DNA of 64,000 nucleotides from positions 310,001 to 374,000 of the forward strand of contig CAZRCG010000001.1 of assembly GCA_964598565.1 (NCBI GenBank), read 5' to 3'. The position numbers were made by a program, and so were the translations under genes. How positions within the stretch are numbered: position 1 is the stretch's first letter; each line of letters begins with the position of its first letter. The notes below the pieces were generated by a model, which saw only the letters and a list, made by a program, of their open reading frames with translations, ran no database searches and had not been told where the DNA came from. This DNA is from CAZRCG01 sp964598565 (GTDB lineage Bacteria > Bdellovibrionota > UBA2394). This document shows, piece after piece, positions 35,543 through 44,685 of the stretch.

Positions 35543-36010
35543 TTAGAATTCATCCAAAAGCCACTCAAAAAGTGCATAATGGTTATCGCTCATACCCAAC
35601 GACCGATAAACAGCCATAGCACGCTCATTGGTTTTCTCAACAAAGAGCCTTAAACCTCGAAATTGAGCCTCTTGAAGCCCTAGAGATTTTATGTGATTGT
35701 ACAGAGTACTGAAAATGCCGAGTCGACGACAGTCGGGCACCACATAAACGGAATGAATCCACCACACTTCGCCGCAGCGCCAATCACTCCACTCTTTTTG
35801 CACAAGCAGTGAAGCCACCACTCTAGAGGCAACCTCGGCCACAAAATAACGTCCTCGATGCGACTGCTCAAAAACGGCGGCAACTCCCCCATAGGCGCGA
35901 GCCGCATCCAAATTGATCGACTCGGTTTCAAAAGCCATCGCCAACTGAAACCCCACCACTGTCTCAATATCTGATGCGATCGCCTCTCGTACAACGGTTT
36001 GGTTGGACAT
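35543..36010 (-). CDS. GNAT-family N-acetyltransferase
   Basis: The protein of about 155 residues has the GNAT core: IHSVYVVPDCRRLGIFSTLYNHI is the acetyl-CoA-binding motif A (the usual RxxGxG here reads RRLGIF), followed by motif B with NERAMAVYRSLGM. I start at ATG 36010, whose A is the last base of the upstream TGA (TGATG overlap), so it is translated together with the small secreted-protein gene. Substrate unknown. Confidence 0.85.
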   Translation of the reverse strand: MSNQTVVREAIASDIETVVGFQLAMAFETESINLDAARAYGGVAAVFEQSHRGRYFVAEVASRVVASLLVQKEWSDWRCGEVWWIHSVYVVPDCRRLGIFSTLYNHIKSLGLQEAQFRGLRLFVEKTNERAMAVYRSLGMSDNHYALFEWLLDEF

Positions 36011-36345
36011 CACGAACCCTTCCCGGCGGCCGAAGTGTCCGAAGAATTGCCTGTTGAATCGAGCGAAGAATTGCCTTCAGAATTTACGGTAGAATCCGTT
36101 CCTGAATTGGGTGGAGCACTCATGTTAACGGGCGATTGCAAGGGAGCACTTGAGCGTGTCAAATGCAGGGCCCTCTGAGAGAGGATAGCCAATAAATTCT
36201 TTTGGCATCGTTCTCTCTCAAGCCTTCTCTGCTCAGCACTTAAACCCCAAAACTCTCGTTGCCTCGCCACCTCAGGGGTCAAGGAAAACCCCTCGTTCAA
36301 GGAAGAAACAGAGACCACTAGAGACAATAACTCTGAAAAAAGCAT
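36010..36345 (-). CDS. Small Ser/Asn-rich protein with possible signal peptide
   Basis: The 111 residues begin with a moderately hydrophobic segment (LFSELLSLVVSVSSL), then a charged helical part (LSAEQRRLERERCQKNLLAILSQ, shown in part) and a low-complexity tail of Ser, Thr, Asn, Gly (NSGTDSTVNSEGNSSLDS). It lies 23 bp after a larger secreted low-complexity gene and is coupled to the acetyltransferase. No family recognised; likely lineage-specific. Confidence 0.55.
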   Translation of the reverse strand: MLFSELLSLVVSVSSLNEGFSLTPEVARQREFWGLSAEQRRLERERCQKNLLAILSQRALHLTRSSAPLQSPVNMSAPPNSGTDSTVNSEGNSSLDSTGNSSDTSAAGKGS

Positions 36346-36368
36346 AATTTTGCATTACGCTTGAAGGG

Positions 36369-38147
36369 TCATTCTTCCAAGCGGATTCTTCGCGTAGCGA
36401 GCAGCAAAATGGGATCTTGTGACACAGGTTGCGAATGTGGATACTCTGAAGATTGATCTGAATGAGCGAGATTACCATTTTCTTTTATTGATTTGGGGTT
36501 TTTCGGCTGAGCTGCGCCGACAGCCGAAAAACCCGCAGAAACAGAATCGCTACCATGATTCACGTCACGTGTGTCATTCTTTAAAGTCGAATCGAGACTC
36601 AAATCGTGAGAGCCATCAAAATTGTTGGCTAGATTTACAGGAAGTTCTAGGTTGCGATGAGAGTCATTTAAATGAGAGTTGGGATCGAGGTCGTTTTCTC
36701 GCTGGACAACCAAAGAGTCAAACGATCTGGCAAGAGACTTCTCCACAGAATTTTTCATATCTTCGTTTCTCAGAGCTTCCGCATCGTTCATCTTATCTTC
36801 ATCTAATGGAATGAATGCCTCCATTTCATGTATGGTATTTTCAAATAGTGAAGTATCTCGCAGATCGACATCTCCTAAGGCGTTGACGTCACGAGAAACA
36901 GAGTCTTTCGTCGAATCAGAATTCCACTGCAATTGATTGGAAGCTATATTTTCTGATTCTTGAAAAGGTCTATCAAAAACTGAAAATTCTTTCATCCATG
37001 TTCTTGCCTGTAGAACGACTGACCGAAAGCCCGAGGTCATACCGCCCACCATACTGCGCATGAAATTGTCGCCTTGAATTAAGGGCCCAAACCAGCTTGA
37101 GTTCTTTTTATTTTGTGGCTCGCTGACGTTATCGCGAGCCCTCTCGAAAAAATTCAAAGGCAGATTAGGTGGCACTAATTGAAAAGCAGGCACGAGTTGG
37201 GGCGATGATGGTAATGGTTTTGAGGCCGGTGCCCCCTTCATAGTACGTGGTGATGAGGATCCCAGGCGCATTGGCAGATTGTGATCTGCAATGCCGCCTG
37301 ATACATCGTCAAACAAAGACTCTAGATCAATGGCCGCGCTGCCTTTGGCCTGCTCGACATCCTTCACGTTTGGCGATGCCGACGGTGGACCGAAAAGCAC
37401 TTGGCCATCTTTCACACTGAGTTGTCCCTCTATCCGGTGTGATTCACCCGCGGGAGAAGGGCTGGTCTTCTTCAATGAGCCCATACCTTTAGATAACATA
37501 GTCTCACCCATCAAAGCCGACTCAAACAAATTTCGGCTTTCAACATGTGGCGTGTCAGAATTGATGCGGCCATTCTGACCGGCCATAAATCGTTTTACAG
37601 TGCCGTCGCTATGAACGAAGTAAGCTTTCTCGATGGCCATCTTAGAATTGCCCCCTACTGAATCACCAGGACCGCTCGCATCGCCGGATGTCAAATGGCT
37701 AGTAGACTTGTTTGTCTCATCGCTATTTTCTGCCCGCCAACTGAGAGGTGCTGCAACGCCAACGAGATTTTCATTTTGAATGGTTTTAGATTCTTGATCT
37801 GACAAAGACCTAGCGGCCAAAGTTTCTCCGCTTTTCGAATCGACGAGTCGAATATCGTCAGGCCCACAGATGGCTACCATTTCGCCGTTCACGAGCTTCG
37901 GTTGGCATACCTGAGCGACTTCTCCATTACGGACAGCGTCGTTTACCGCACGCCATATAATGTCATGGACGGCTGCAACAGAATCACTCGTCTCAGCATC
38001 CGATGCCACGTGAGCATGACAGTCGTCCGATACCTCGCTTGAAAGAGAACCCGCCCAAATAGTCTTCGACGCAAACCATAGTGCAGTCATTAAGAACAAA
38101 TAAAATCCACCCAGAGCCCGAGCCACCATAGGCTTCAATCTCTGCAA
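36369..38147 (-). CDS. Large secreted low-complexity protein
   Basis: A signal peptide is clear (basic start, then ALGGFYLFLMTALWFASKTIWAG). The mature 560 residues are mostly Ser, Asp, Asn and Pro rich and likely disordered. A small ordered patch near 60-110 carries cysteines (VCQPKLVNGEMVAICGPDD). The frame is uninterrupted, and the opposite strand has no protein of known type, which supports it being real. No homologue is recognised. With the 111-residue gene downstream and the acetyltransferase it forms one transcription unit. Confidence 0.6.
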   Translation of the reverse strand: MQRLKPMVARALGGFYLFLMTALWFASKTIWAGSLSSEVSDDCHAHVASDAETSDSVAAVHDIIWRAVNDAVRNGEVAQVCQPKLVNGEMVAICGPDDIRLVDSKSGETLAARSLSDQESKTIQNENLVGVAAPLSWRAENSDETNKSTSHLTSGDASGPGDSVGGNSKMAIEKAYFVHSDGTVKRFMAGQNGRINSDTPHVESRNLFESALMGETMLSKGMGSLKKTSPSPAGESHRIEGQLSVKDGQVLFGPPSASPNVKDVEQAKGSAAIDLESLFDDVSGGIADHNLPMRLGSSSPRTMKGAPASKPLPSSPQLVPAFQLVPPNLPLNFFERARDNVSEPQNKKNSSWFGPLIQGDNFMRSMVGGMTSGFRSVVLQARTWMKEFSVFDRPFQESENIASNQLQWNSDSTKDSVSRDVNALGDVDLRDTSLFENTIHEMEAFIPLDEDKMNDAEALRNEDMKNSVEKSLARSFDSLVVQRENDLDPNSHLNDSHRNLELPVNLANNFDGSHDLSLDSTLKNDTRDVNHGSDSVSAGFSAVGAAQPKNPKSIKENGNLAHSDQSSEYPHSQPVSQDPILLLATRRIRLEE

Positions 38148-38387
38148 GCTTCACACCTTGGCACCTGCCCCTAACCTACTGAAATCATACTTATCATTTA
38201 GAGGCCTGCTCTTTACTGCGACAATTTAATCTCAGAAGTTCTCGTACAAAAGATCCTAACAAGAGAATTTGAATAAATTTAGAGAGTTACAACTGGGGTG
38301 ATCATGTCGCACACGAGACAGGCTTGTCGCAGGGGTAAGCAGGCTTTACGGTTATCAACTTGCCGTGGAGCGGGGCCCAGGTGTTGA

Positions 38388-39107
38388 ATGGCCGCGATGA
38401 CCTGGCGAGACCGTCTGAAGAATTTCAAACGACCAGATAATGAAGATATTCGTAAATCTCTGAGCAGCGAAGACGATGGGCCTGCGCCCACAGGCAAGCG
38501 GTACTGCATCAATTCTGCGGCCTTAAGATTTGTGTCTAAAGAGCGCCTGGCATCCGAAGGCTACGAAGATTATGGTTCACTTTTTTCTAGTGGCGCAACG
38601 CCGACGACGGCAAAGCCCGAAATCCTTGCTCGTGCCGTTTTGGCAGGAGGTTGCTTTTGGGGTGTCGAAGAAATCATGAGAACGATTCCGGGTATCGTCA
38701 AAACCGAGGTAGGCTATACGGGTGGCAGCCTCAAAAATCCGACTTACGAACAAGTGAAACTGGGATCCACGGGTCATGCCGAGGCCCTCGATATCTATTT
38801 TGATCCGACAAAAATTTCTTATGAAGACTTGTTAAGAATTTTCTTTAGACTACATGATCCTACCACTAAAAATCGTCAACAAAATGATGTCGGCTCTCAA
38901 TATAGATCGGCCATTTTTTATACGTCTGAAGAACAGAAAAGCTCGGCCTTAAGGGTGATTGCAGAAGTGAATACCTCTCAGCGCTACTCCTGTCCTGTGG
39001 TCACCGAAGTGGTGGAGCTGTCTCAATTTTATAACGCCGAAGACTACCACCAAGACTACCTTCAGAAGAATCCCGATGGTTATAACTGTCACTACTTAAG
39101 AAATTGA
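38388..39107 (+). CDS. msrA: MsrA preceded by an internally deleted MsrB
   Basis: Residues 80-239 are a complete peptide methionine-S-sulfoxide reductase: catalytic C89 in AGGCFWGVEE, VGYTGG, STGHAEAL, and the C-terminal resolving region. Residues 1-66 are MsrB pieces: an N-terminal helix (RLKNFKRPDNEDIRKSLSSE) joined directly to its last strands (DDGPAPTGKRYCINSAALRF). About 100 residues that hold the MsrB zinc cysteines and substrate pocket are gone, with the frame kept. The MsrB catalytic Cys (C40) survives without its fold. MsrA should still work; MsrB should not. AGGTG precedes ATG 38388. Confidence 0.88.
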   Translation: MAAMTWRDRLKNFKRPDNEDIRKSLSSEDDGPAPTGKRYCINSAALRFVSKERLASEGYEDYGSLFSSGATPTTAKPEILARAVLAGGCFWGVEEIMRTIPGIVKTEVGYTGGSLKNPTYEQVKLGSTGHAEALDIYFDPTKISYEDLLRIFFRLHDPTTKNRQQNDVGSQYRSAIFYTSEEQKSSALRVIAEVNTSQRYSCPVVTEVVELSQFYNAEDYHQDYLQKNPDGYNCHYLRN

Positions 39108-39204
39108 ATACCTCTAGGCCATTTCTTTTCTGGAACAGATCTAAATTCTCTGATACTCATTGAATGGGTTTAAAAAAGCGGGTTTGGCATTAATTTAAAC
39201 ATAC

Positions 39205-39226
39205 AATTTAGACATAATTTAGACAT
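39205..39226. repeat. 11-bp tandem repeat upstream of the PIN-PhoH gene
   Basis: AATTTAGACAT occurs twice head to tail (39205-39215, 39216-39226), 59 bp before the ATG at 39286. The second copy is followed by AAT, giving a -10-like CATAAT at 39224-39229. It may be a promoter with repeated regulator sites. Confidence 0.5.
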
Positions 39227-39285
39227 AATAGCTGAACACTGAGTAGACATCTCTAAACAACGTAGGGATTGGGGTAAAATCATAC

Positions 39286-41373
39286 ATGCGAACAATGGTA
39301 AGTCTTTGGGCCTTTTTTTTGGTTTCGCAGACTCTCTTTGGAGAGTCTCATCAAAACGGTGCGACTGGAAATGGGCATCCGTCGACCGTTCCGCCACCAC
39401 ATGCGTTGGCATCGAGCAACGGTAACGGTGCGAGCCCAACGAATGGGACAAATGGCGCGAATTCTGGAGGCGCGGAACCAGGCGACTCGATTGAATGTGG
39501 GCAGACAATTGCAGGATTAAACGACCATTCCTCAAGGTTGCCGTCAGAACTTGTGACTTCACTCCCTAATTCAGCGAGAAAGACTTTCTACGCGGATACG
39601 AATATTATTCTGGAGGGAGAGTCATTTTTTGATTGGCTGAAAAGTCGAAACGGCGACGTACGCATTACTTGGAGTGTCTTGAATGAAGTCGATCATGCCA
39701 AATCAGGTCAGAAAGCTATCACAAAGAATGCACAACGTTTTTTCCGCACTCTTTTTAAAATTTTGTCTGAAAAGCCCAACGCAGACGGCAGCTACAATAT
39801 CCCTGACTCTCAGTCTACCGTTCGCATCATCTTCGAACTTGAAGATTTAGAGCAAAGCATTCACCCCGATGATCGCATATTGATGAGTATCATACGGGCG
39901 ATACAGAGCCCTTCTCATACCGGCAGCACCCTCGATCAATCCCTGCGCCGCACGTCTGAAGCCGAAGGCCGGAATATTTCCGCATTTCCAAGCGATAGCT
40001 TTCAGCATGCAGCGTTGAATACTAAGGTCGCAAGTCATGACTGGGGATTCTTGGTGAAAGCCTTGGCCTTGGGTCTTCAAGTCGATACCGATCTGTTGAA
40101 GAGGGCCGCTGAAGAGAGTAAAGCTGACCCAAGCCAGGAAGAGATCGAGAGAATTCTTGCATCTAAGGGGTGGGATGCACCGTTGCGGGTTATTGTCACT
40201 CCTAACCAATTCCAGCAAATCGCCCACGTAAGTCGACTTGAGTTTGAGCATCTGGAAAGTTTTGGCATCCATCTGTCTGAAGTGCCCAAACCCAATCAGT
40301 TTTTAGTATTGGGTACTGAAACCGATTTTAAGCGCGATGAAGAAGTAAGATCAGGTAATGCGAATGCCTTCGATTTGAAGCGTGATCTGCTTAGAGTTTG
40401 GCGCTGGTCCAGACATAAAATCAACCAGAGTAATGGCTTACCGGTGAAAGAGCATTTAGCCTTCAGGCGATTGCCAGATGCATTCGCGTCTGAGCTTGTT
40501 GTCTTTCCTCGAAGCGTTCGTCAGATCATGTATATTGATCTCTTACTCGACCCGACGATTAACCTTGTTACGGCTCAAGGACTTGCAGGCTCAGGCAAAA
40601 CTCTGTTGGCTGTATCGATAGGTATGACGAGACTCATCGATGGAACTACACCGCTTCTTCGACTTACTCGTCCTAACCAAGAAGCTGAAGAGGGCTATGG
40701 CTTCAGGCCTGGTACGACGGAAGAGAAAATGGAACCCCTGCTACTTCCCTTTAACGACGCGCTTTCAGAATGGCTTCGTAACTACAAACTTAAAACGCCC
40801 CCTCGCAATACTGGAAGCTTTGGAACCCCTGTGATTCCTGAGAATACGGACCCTCGATTTTATGAGAGACGCCAAAGATCGAGCAATGGTGGCGGCAGAG
40901 GTGGACGATCTCGACGATCAGAGAAACGAGAGGGACGGCCGCAAGTAAACTCTCGGTTTTCATCAGAGGGCGACACATTGCAAGATATTCTTGCTCGAAC
41001 CTATTCGCCCACTCGCCGTATTTTGCGCGAGCTGGAGAGCACAGAGGTTGTTCAGTTTGAACCTCTTTCATTGGCACGAGGCCGGAACTTCACTGATTGG
41101 ACACTCTGTGATGAAGCTCAAAATTTGAAACCAGAGACTGCACAGCTCTTAGTTTCTCGGATTAAAGGTAATTCCCAGGGCAAGTTGGTATTGGCTGGGG
41201 ATACCGATCAAAGCGATATCGGGGGAATAAACGGACTTAGTTGGCTCGTTGGTGCTCTCGGCGCACAATGGTTTGCCGGTCACGTCGTCTTGGATGTGGG
41301 GGAACGATCAGAACTTGCCACAGCAGTAGCTCGATTAAAACTGCCCGAAAAATCTCGACGTCAACCAAAATAG
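39286..41373 (+). CDS. PIN-PhoH (PhoH2-type) protein with N-terminal signal-like sequence
   Basis: This is a 695-residue PIN nuclease plus PhoH ATPase. PIN: FYADTNIIL with D104, VLNEVDHAKSG with E134/D136, HPDDRIL with D195-D196, and SHDWGFL with D252. PhoH: GLAGSGKT (Walker A, 432-439), TRPNQ, GFRPGTTEEKMEP, DEAQ (609-612), LVLAGDTDQSDI. PhoH2 proteins are known to unwind and cut RNA. Unusual here are a signal-peptide-like N-terminus (residues 1-20, MVSLWAFFLVSQTLFG), a 45-residue Asn/Gly/Ser/Pro linker, and an Arg/Gly-rich insertion near 528-551 inside the ATPase domain. GGGGT precedes the start. If exported, it would be an extracytoplasmic RNase without an obvious ATP supply. Confidence 0.85.
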   Translation: MRTMVSLWAFFLVSQTLFGESHQNGATGNGHPSTVPPPHALASSNGNGASPTNGTNGANSGGAEPGDSIECGQTIAGLNDHSSRLPSELVTSLPNSARKTFYADTNIILEGESFFDWLKSRNGDVRITWSVLNEVDHAKSGQKAITKNAQRFFRTLFKILSEKPNADGSYNIPDSQSTVRIIFELEDLEQSIHPDDRILMSIIRAIQSPSHTGSTLDQSLRRTSEAEGRNISAFPSDSFQHAALNTKVASHDWGFLVKALALGLQVDTDLLKRAAEESKADPSQEEIERILASKGWDAPLRVIVTPNQFQQIAHVSRLEFEHLESFGIHLSEVPKPNQFLVLGTETDFKRDEEVRSGNANAFDLKRDLLRVWRWSRHKINQSNGLPVKEHLAFRRLPDAFASELVVFPRSVRQIMYIDLLLDPTINLVTAQGLAGSGKTLLAVSIGMTRLIDGTTPLLRLTRPNQEAEEGYGFRPGTTEEKMEPLLLPFNDALSEWLRNYKLKTPPRNTGSFGTPVIPENTDPRFYERRQRSSNGGGRGGRSRRSEKREGRPQVNSRFSSEGDTLQDILARTYSPTRRILRELESTEVVQFEPLSLARGRNFTDWTLCDEAQNLKPETAQLLVSRIKGNSQGKLVLAGDTDQSDIGGINGLSWLVGALGAQWFAGHVVLDVGERSELATAVARLKLPEKSRRQPK

Positions 41374-41393
41374 AAAATCACAAATGAAGCCTT

Positions 41394-41741
41394 TTATTTT
41401 GCATTCACCTTCTGATTGAGTTGTTCGATCACGCGAATGAGTTGGATAATAAGTGAATCGGCGATTTCGGGCGCTTCTCGAATGAGGTCGTGGAATTGAT
41501 CTTTCGTGACTCCCATAACGAAACATCGATCGGCATTGCAGACGACGGTTGCGCCACGAGGGATTTGCATAAGCGCCGATCTTACACCAAAAATTTGATT
41601 GGGTGGCACCTTGCCTACTTCGCTTCCATCGACGAATACTTTTCCTTCCCCCTCTGTAAGAAGAAGCAAGCGATTATTTATGGAGCCCTGCTCAAATATC
41701 GTCTCTCCCCTCTTGTATTCCGTAAATTCAGCGTCGATCAT
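41394..41741 (-). CDS. Small cyclic-nucleotide-binding domain protein
   Basis: From ATG 41741 the protein has about 115 residues and is just one CNBD: YKRGETIFEQGSINNRLLLLTEGEGKV-type strand set with the phosphate-binding cassette region VPPNQIFGVRSALMQIPRGATVV. No DNA-binding helix-turn-helix or enzyme domain is attached, so it is a stand-alone sensor subunit. The open frame extends further upstream inside the methyltransferase gene but lacks a start with a ribosome site. It is the last gene of the transketolase/SDR operon, 22 bp after the methyltransferase stop. Confidence 0.75.
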   Translation of the reverse strand: MIDAEFTEYKRGETIFEQGSINNRLLLLTEGEGKVFVDGSEVGKVPPNQIFGVRSALMQIPRGATVVCNADRCFVMGVTKDQFHDLIREAPEIADSLIIQLIRVIEQLNQKVNAK

Positions 41742-41763
41742 TTCTTCACATTGTCTCTCAATT

Positions 41764-42717
41764 CTAGACAGGACGCCACTCAATGAGACTATAGCCTTCA
41801 ATGAAAAAGCTGCCCACCCAGGTTCGATCGGCACGCTCGATGATAATTTTCCCATCGGCTTCGAGCGCCTTTAATGTCGTAAGAAATCGATGCAAGTAGT
41901 TTCGTTTGTGAAAGTAGTTGATAGAAAGTCGATCAAGCTCAGATCTCGCATCGAGTAATTCTTCAATAGGCTCAAGGTGAATGACTTTTGTAGGCCGTTC
42001 TTTCAGCAAAAAATCTAAGAACGCATGATAGGCCCCGCCGGTTTGTTCGAGAGCGGCTAAGGTCATTACATGACTCTGGGGCTCTAAATGAAAGTCTTCG
42101 GGTGGATGAAAGAAATCAAACCGACACCCCTCGATATGGTTGTCGATATGTCGCTCTCTAATTCGACGAATAATAGTTTGAGAAGACTCTGCCCAATCGA
42201 GACCCACCAGCTTCATCGTGGGGTTGATACTGCGAGCCCTCAGTAAGTTATGGGCCGTTCCACAACCAAATTCATAGAGCGTTGTTGCCTGTCGAAGTGA
42301 GCGATCGAAAACAAAATACTGTAGTAGCTGATACATCTCGAACTCAAAATTCTTCGATACAGGCAATATCCAACGGCCCCGCCAACGCACCACGGGAATT
42401 TTCTCAAAATAGCGAGGTATGATGGCTTTGAGACTATCTTCTTTCTCGAGAGCCTCCGCATTCTCAGCCCAACCTTTCACCCACTGGGGGTGGCGATGCT
42501 CTCCGGCCTGAGTGAGAGGCTCACTTAGAACATGTCTCACTTCACTTCGGCAAATTTCGTATTCCTCATCGCTGAGCTCTCGATAAAGAAAATCTGTCTC
42601 TCTGTATTTCTGGGCCACAAAGTCTGAAAATGGGGCGCCCCAAGCTTTCTCAAAGTCAGCCTGAGAAATAGTCTTTAGACGATGAGCTTCTTGAGATATC
42701 GTTTTAAAGTCGAACAT
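41764..42717 (-). CDS. Class I SAM-dependent methyltransferase
   Basis: The 317 residues have an alpha-helical N-terminal half and a Rossmann-type half. Motif I is LYEFGCGTAHNLL near 150, followed by VGLDWAESS for the ribose-binding acidic residue. The MTLAALEQTGG element and the VIHLEPIEELL strand fit small-molecule or sugar methyltransferases. The position among sugar-nucleotide genes suggests a glycan building block as substrate. Overlaps the preceding SDR gene by 14 bases. Confidence 0.8.
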   Translation of the reverse strand: MFDFKTISQEAHRLKTISQADFEKAWGAPFSDFVAQKYRETDFLYRELSDEEYEICRSEVRHVLSEPLTQAGEHRHPQWVKGWAENAEALEKEDSLKAIIPRYFEKIPVVRWRGRWILPVSKNFEFEMYQLLQYFVFDRSLRQATTLYEFGCGTAHNLLRARSINPTMKLVGLDWAESSQTIIRRIRERHIDNHIEGCRFDFFHPPEDFHLEPQSHVMTLAALEQTGGAYHAFLDFLLKERPTKVIHLEPIEELLDARSELDRLSINYFHKRNYLHRFLTTLKALEADGKIIIERADRTWVGSFFIEGYSLIEWRPV

Positions 42718-43636
42718 GAGGATAGCTCCTTAGAAACCACTCTACAGTCACCGATAGCGCCTCTCTTAGAGGCGTGAACTTAAAGTCGGGCCAGGCTGCT
42801 TTTAATACCGACGCATCGGTAGGTTTTCGATATTGTCCATCGGGTTTTGATGTATCAAAGATTATTTTACCGTCGAACTTCATCAGTCGAACAACTGCCT
42901 CGACAAGTTCGGCAATTGAAGTCTCCTCCCCCGACGAAAAAAATACGGGCTCCTGCGAATTATAACACTCGAGAGCCCACACACTCAGGCGAGCAATATC
43001 GCCAGAGAACGTAAACTCCCTAAGAGGTTTTCCAGAGCCGGCCACCACCAAAGGCTCTCCCGATAATTTAGCACGATATACTTTGTGAATCAAAGCTGGC
43101 ACTACATGCGATCGCTCTAGATTAAAATAATCATGAGGACCAAAAACATTCGTCAATACCGCCAATTGAGAAACAAGTCCAAATTCTCTTCGATACGCCT
43201 TCGCCTGAATATCGAGCATGCGCTTTGCATGCGCGTAGGCAAAGTTTGAGTCATGCGGCGGGCCATCATGAAGTGACGAGACATTCAAAGGATAAGTCGC
43301 TTGATGGGGAAAAATGCAGCTCGACAAAAAGGCCAATATTTTAGGTTGGCGAACCGACAAAGCGCCGTCAAAAAGATTCATATTGATGGTGAGATTTTCT
43401 CTCATCATCGTGGCGGGATAATTCATATTGCCAAAGAGCCCTCCCACACGAGCGGCGCAGTGAATAATCCATTCTGGTTGATGTCGTTCGAGATAGTTTT
43501 TTGCAGCCTCTTTATCGAGCCAGTTCACTTCTTGCTTAGTAGGACACAGAACGTTTGGATAATTCAGCGCGTCAAGCGCCTGCCGGATAGCTGAACCCAC
43601 AAGTCCATAGGCCCCCGTCACAAGACATCGCTTCAT
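42704..43636 (-). CDS. GDP-L-fucose synthase-like SDR
   Basis: The 310-residue extended SDR has the NADP motif GAYGLVGSAI and three GDP-fucose-synthase marks: AARVGGLFGN, SSCIFP and YAHAKRMLD (YxxxK). The C-terminal domain has GSGKPLREFTFSGD, as in that family. It should act as a 3,5-epimerase/4-reductase on a GDP-keto-sugar. No GMD partner is in the window, so the exact product is uncertain. Overlaps the upstream SDR by 4 bases. Confidence 0.85.
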   Translation of the reverse strand: MKRCLVTGAYGLVGSAIRQALDALNYPNVLCPTKQEVNWLDKEAAKNYLERHQPEWIIHCAARVGGLFGNMNYPATMMRENLTINMNLFDGALSVRQPKILAFLSSCIFPHQATYPLNVSSLHDGPPHDSNFAYAHAKRMLDIQAKAYRREFGLVSQLAVLTNVFGPHDYFNLERSHVVPALIHKVYRAKLSGEPLVVAGSGKPLREFTFSGDIARLSVWALECYNSQEPVFFSSGEETSIAELVEAVVRLMKFDGKIIFDTSKPDGQYRKPTDASVLKAAWPDFKFTPLREALSVTVEWFLRSYPHVRL

Positions 43637-44685
43637 AGCGATTCACTCTTCGCCTCAGATAGTGTCGGCCGCATAAGAGACTCTTGCCACGCATAGGTTC
43701 TTGTGAGCCCTGTAGCTAACGACACAAAAGAGTTCTTCTGAAATTCGTTCTTATAGCGCGATATATCAATATGTACATCTTGAGGAGCGCCCTTTAAGTG
43801 AGCCTCTAATTTTGGAAGGCCCTCGGGAAATAAGACGGGCACTTGGGCGATACTACCAATCATTTGCGCCAACTCGCCGATGGTTGTTCGGCTTTCTCCT
43901 CCAACATTGTAAACTGTTTCTTTGCCGTAGAGACTTATATTCCAAAGCATCTCCATCACATCTAAGACATAACAATAGGTACGTTTCGCTGAGCCATGAT
44001 CCATAAGCTTGATCTGACGCTCGGTGATGGCCCTTTCGATAAAGGAATGGAGAACGCGAGGATCTCCTCTCTTCGTACCCGGCCCAAAGCCCAAGGCCAG
44101 TCGCGCAATTTTCACTTCGATACCTTGTTTATGAAACGCATGACAGATGGCTTCGCCACATCGTTTGGCCTCGATATAACATGCTCGCGGCGCATTCGTA
44201 TTGGTGATGCCTATCGTCTCTTCATGAGGAAACTGCAGATGAGAACCCACATAGAGTTCACTGGTGCTTAAAAATAAAAGTTTGCCTTCCGAGGATAATT
44301 TTCGAAAAAGACCTCCGGTGGCTGTGGTATTAATTTCGATTGTCTTGACAGGGTCTTTTAAGAATTTACCTGGTTGTCCATACCCCGCACAATGAACGAC
44401 AAAATCTGCCGTGGGCAGGCTTTCGAGAAAAGCTCGGTCACTGAGATCACCACGCACAACGACAATGCCTCTAGAACAAAAATAGTTCATCCATAAGCGA
44501 TCCGCCTCAGAATGAATGATGGCGTAGACGCGGCAAGGAATCTTTGACTGCAAAAGTGACATGAGAAAGTACTGCCCTAAAAGACCGGAAGCTCCCGTTA
44601 CAATAATCGACTTACCGGCCAAAGGTTCAAGCGACACGGCTTTCAAAAGGTCTTGGCAATCGCCTTCAATTGTAGAGAAGTTCAT
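43633..44685 (-). CDS. NAD-dependent sugar-nucleotide epimerase/dehydratase
   Basis: A 350-residue extended SDR with TGASGLLGQYFL for NAD binding, a catalytic region LFLSTSELYVG with Ser and a later CYIEAKRCGE (YxxxK), and the C-terminal YNVGGESRTTIGELA that marks sugar-nucleotide enzymes. Close in style to UDP-glucuronate decarboxylase/dTDP-glucose dehydratase proteins. Overlaps both neighbours by four bases. Substrate not readable. Confidence 0.83.
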   Translation of the reverse strand: MNFSTIEGDCQDLLKAVSLEPLAGKSIIVTGASGLLGQYFLMSLLQSKIPCRVYAIIHSEADRLWMNYFCSRGIVVVRGDLSDRAFLESLPTADFVVHCAGYGQPGKFLKDPVKTIEINTTATGGLFRKLSSEGKLLFLSTSELYVGSHLQFPHEETIGITNTNAPRACYIEAKRCGEAICHAFHKQGIEVKIARLALGFGPGTKRGDPRVLHSFIERAITERQIKLMDHGSAKRTYCYVLDVMEMLWNISLYGKETVYNVGGESRTTIGELAQMIGSIAQVPVLFPEGLPKLEAHLKGAPQDVHIDISRYKNEFQKNSFVSLATGLTRTYAWQESLMRPTLSEAKSESL

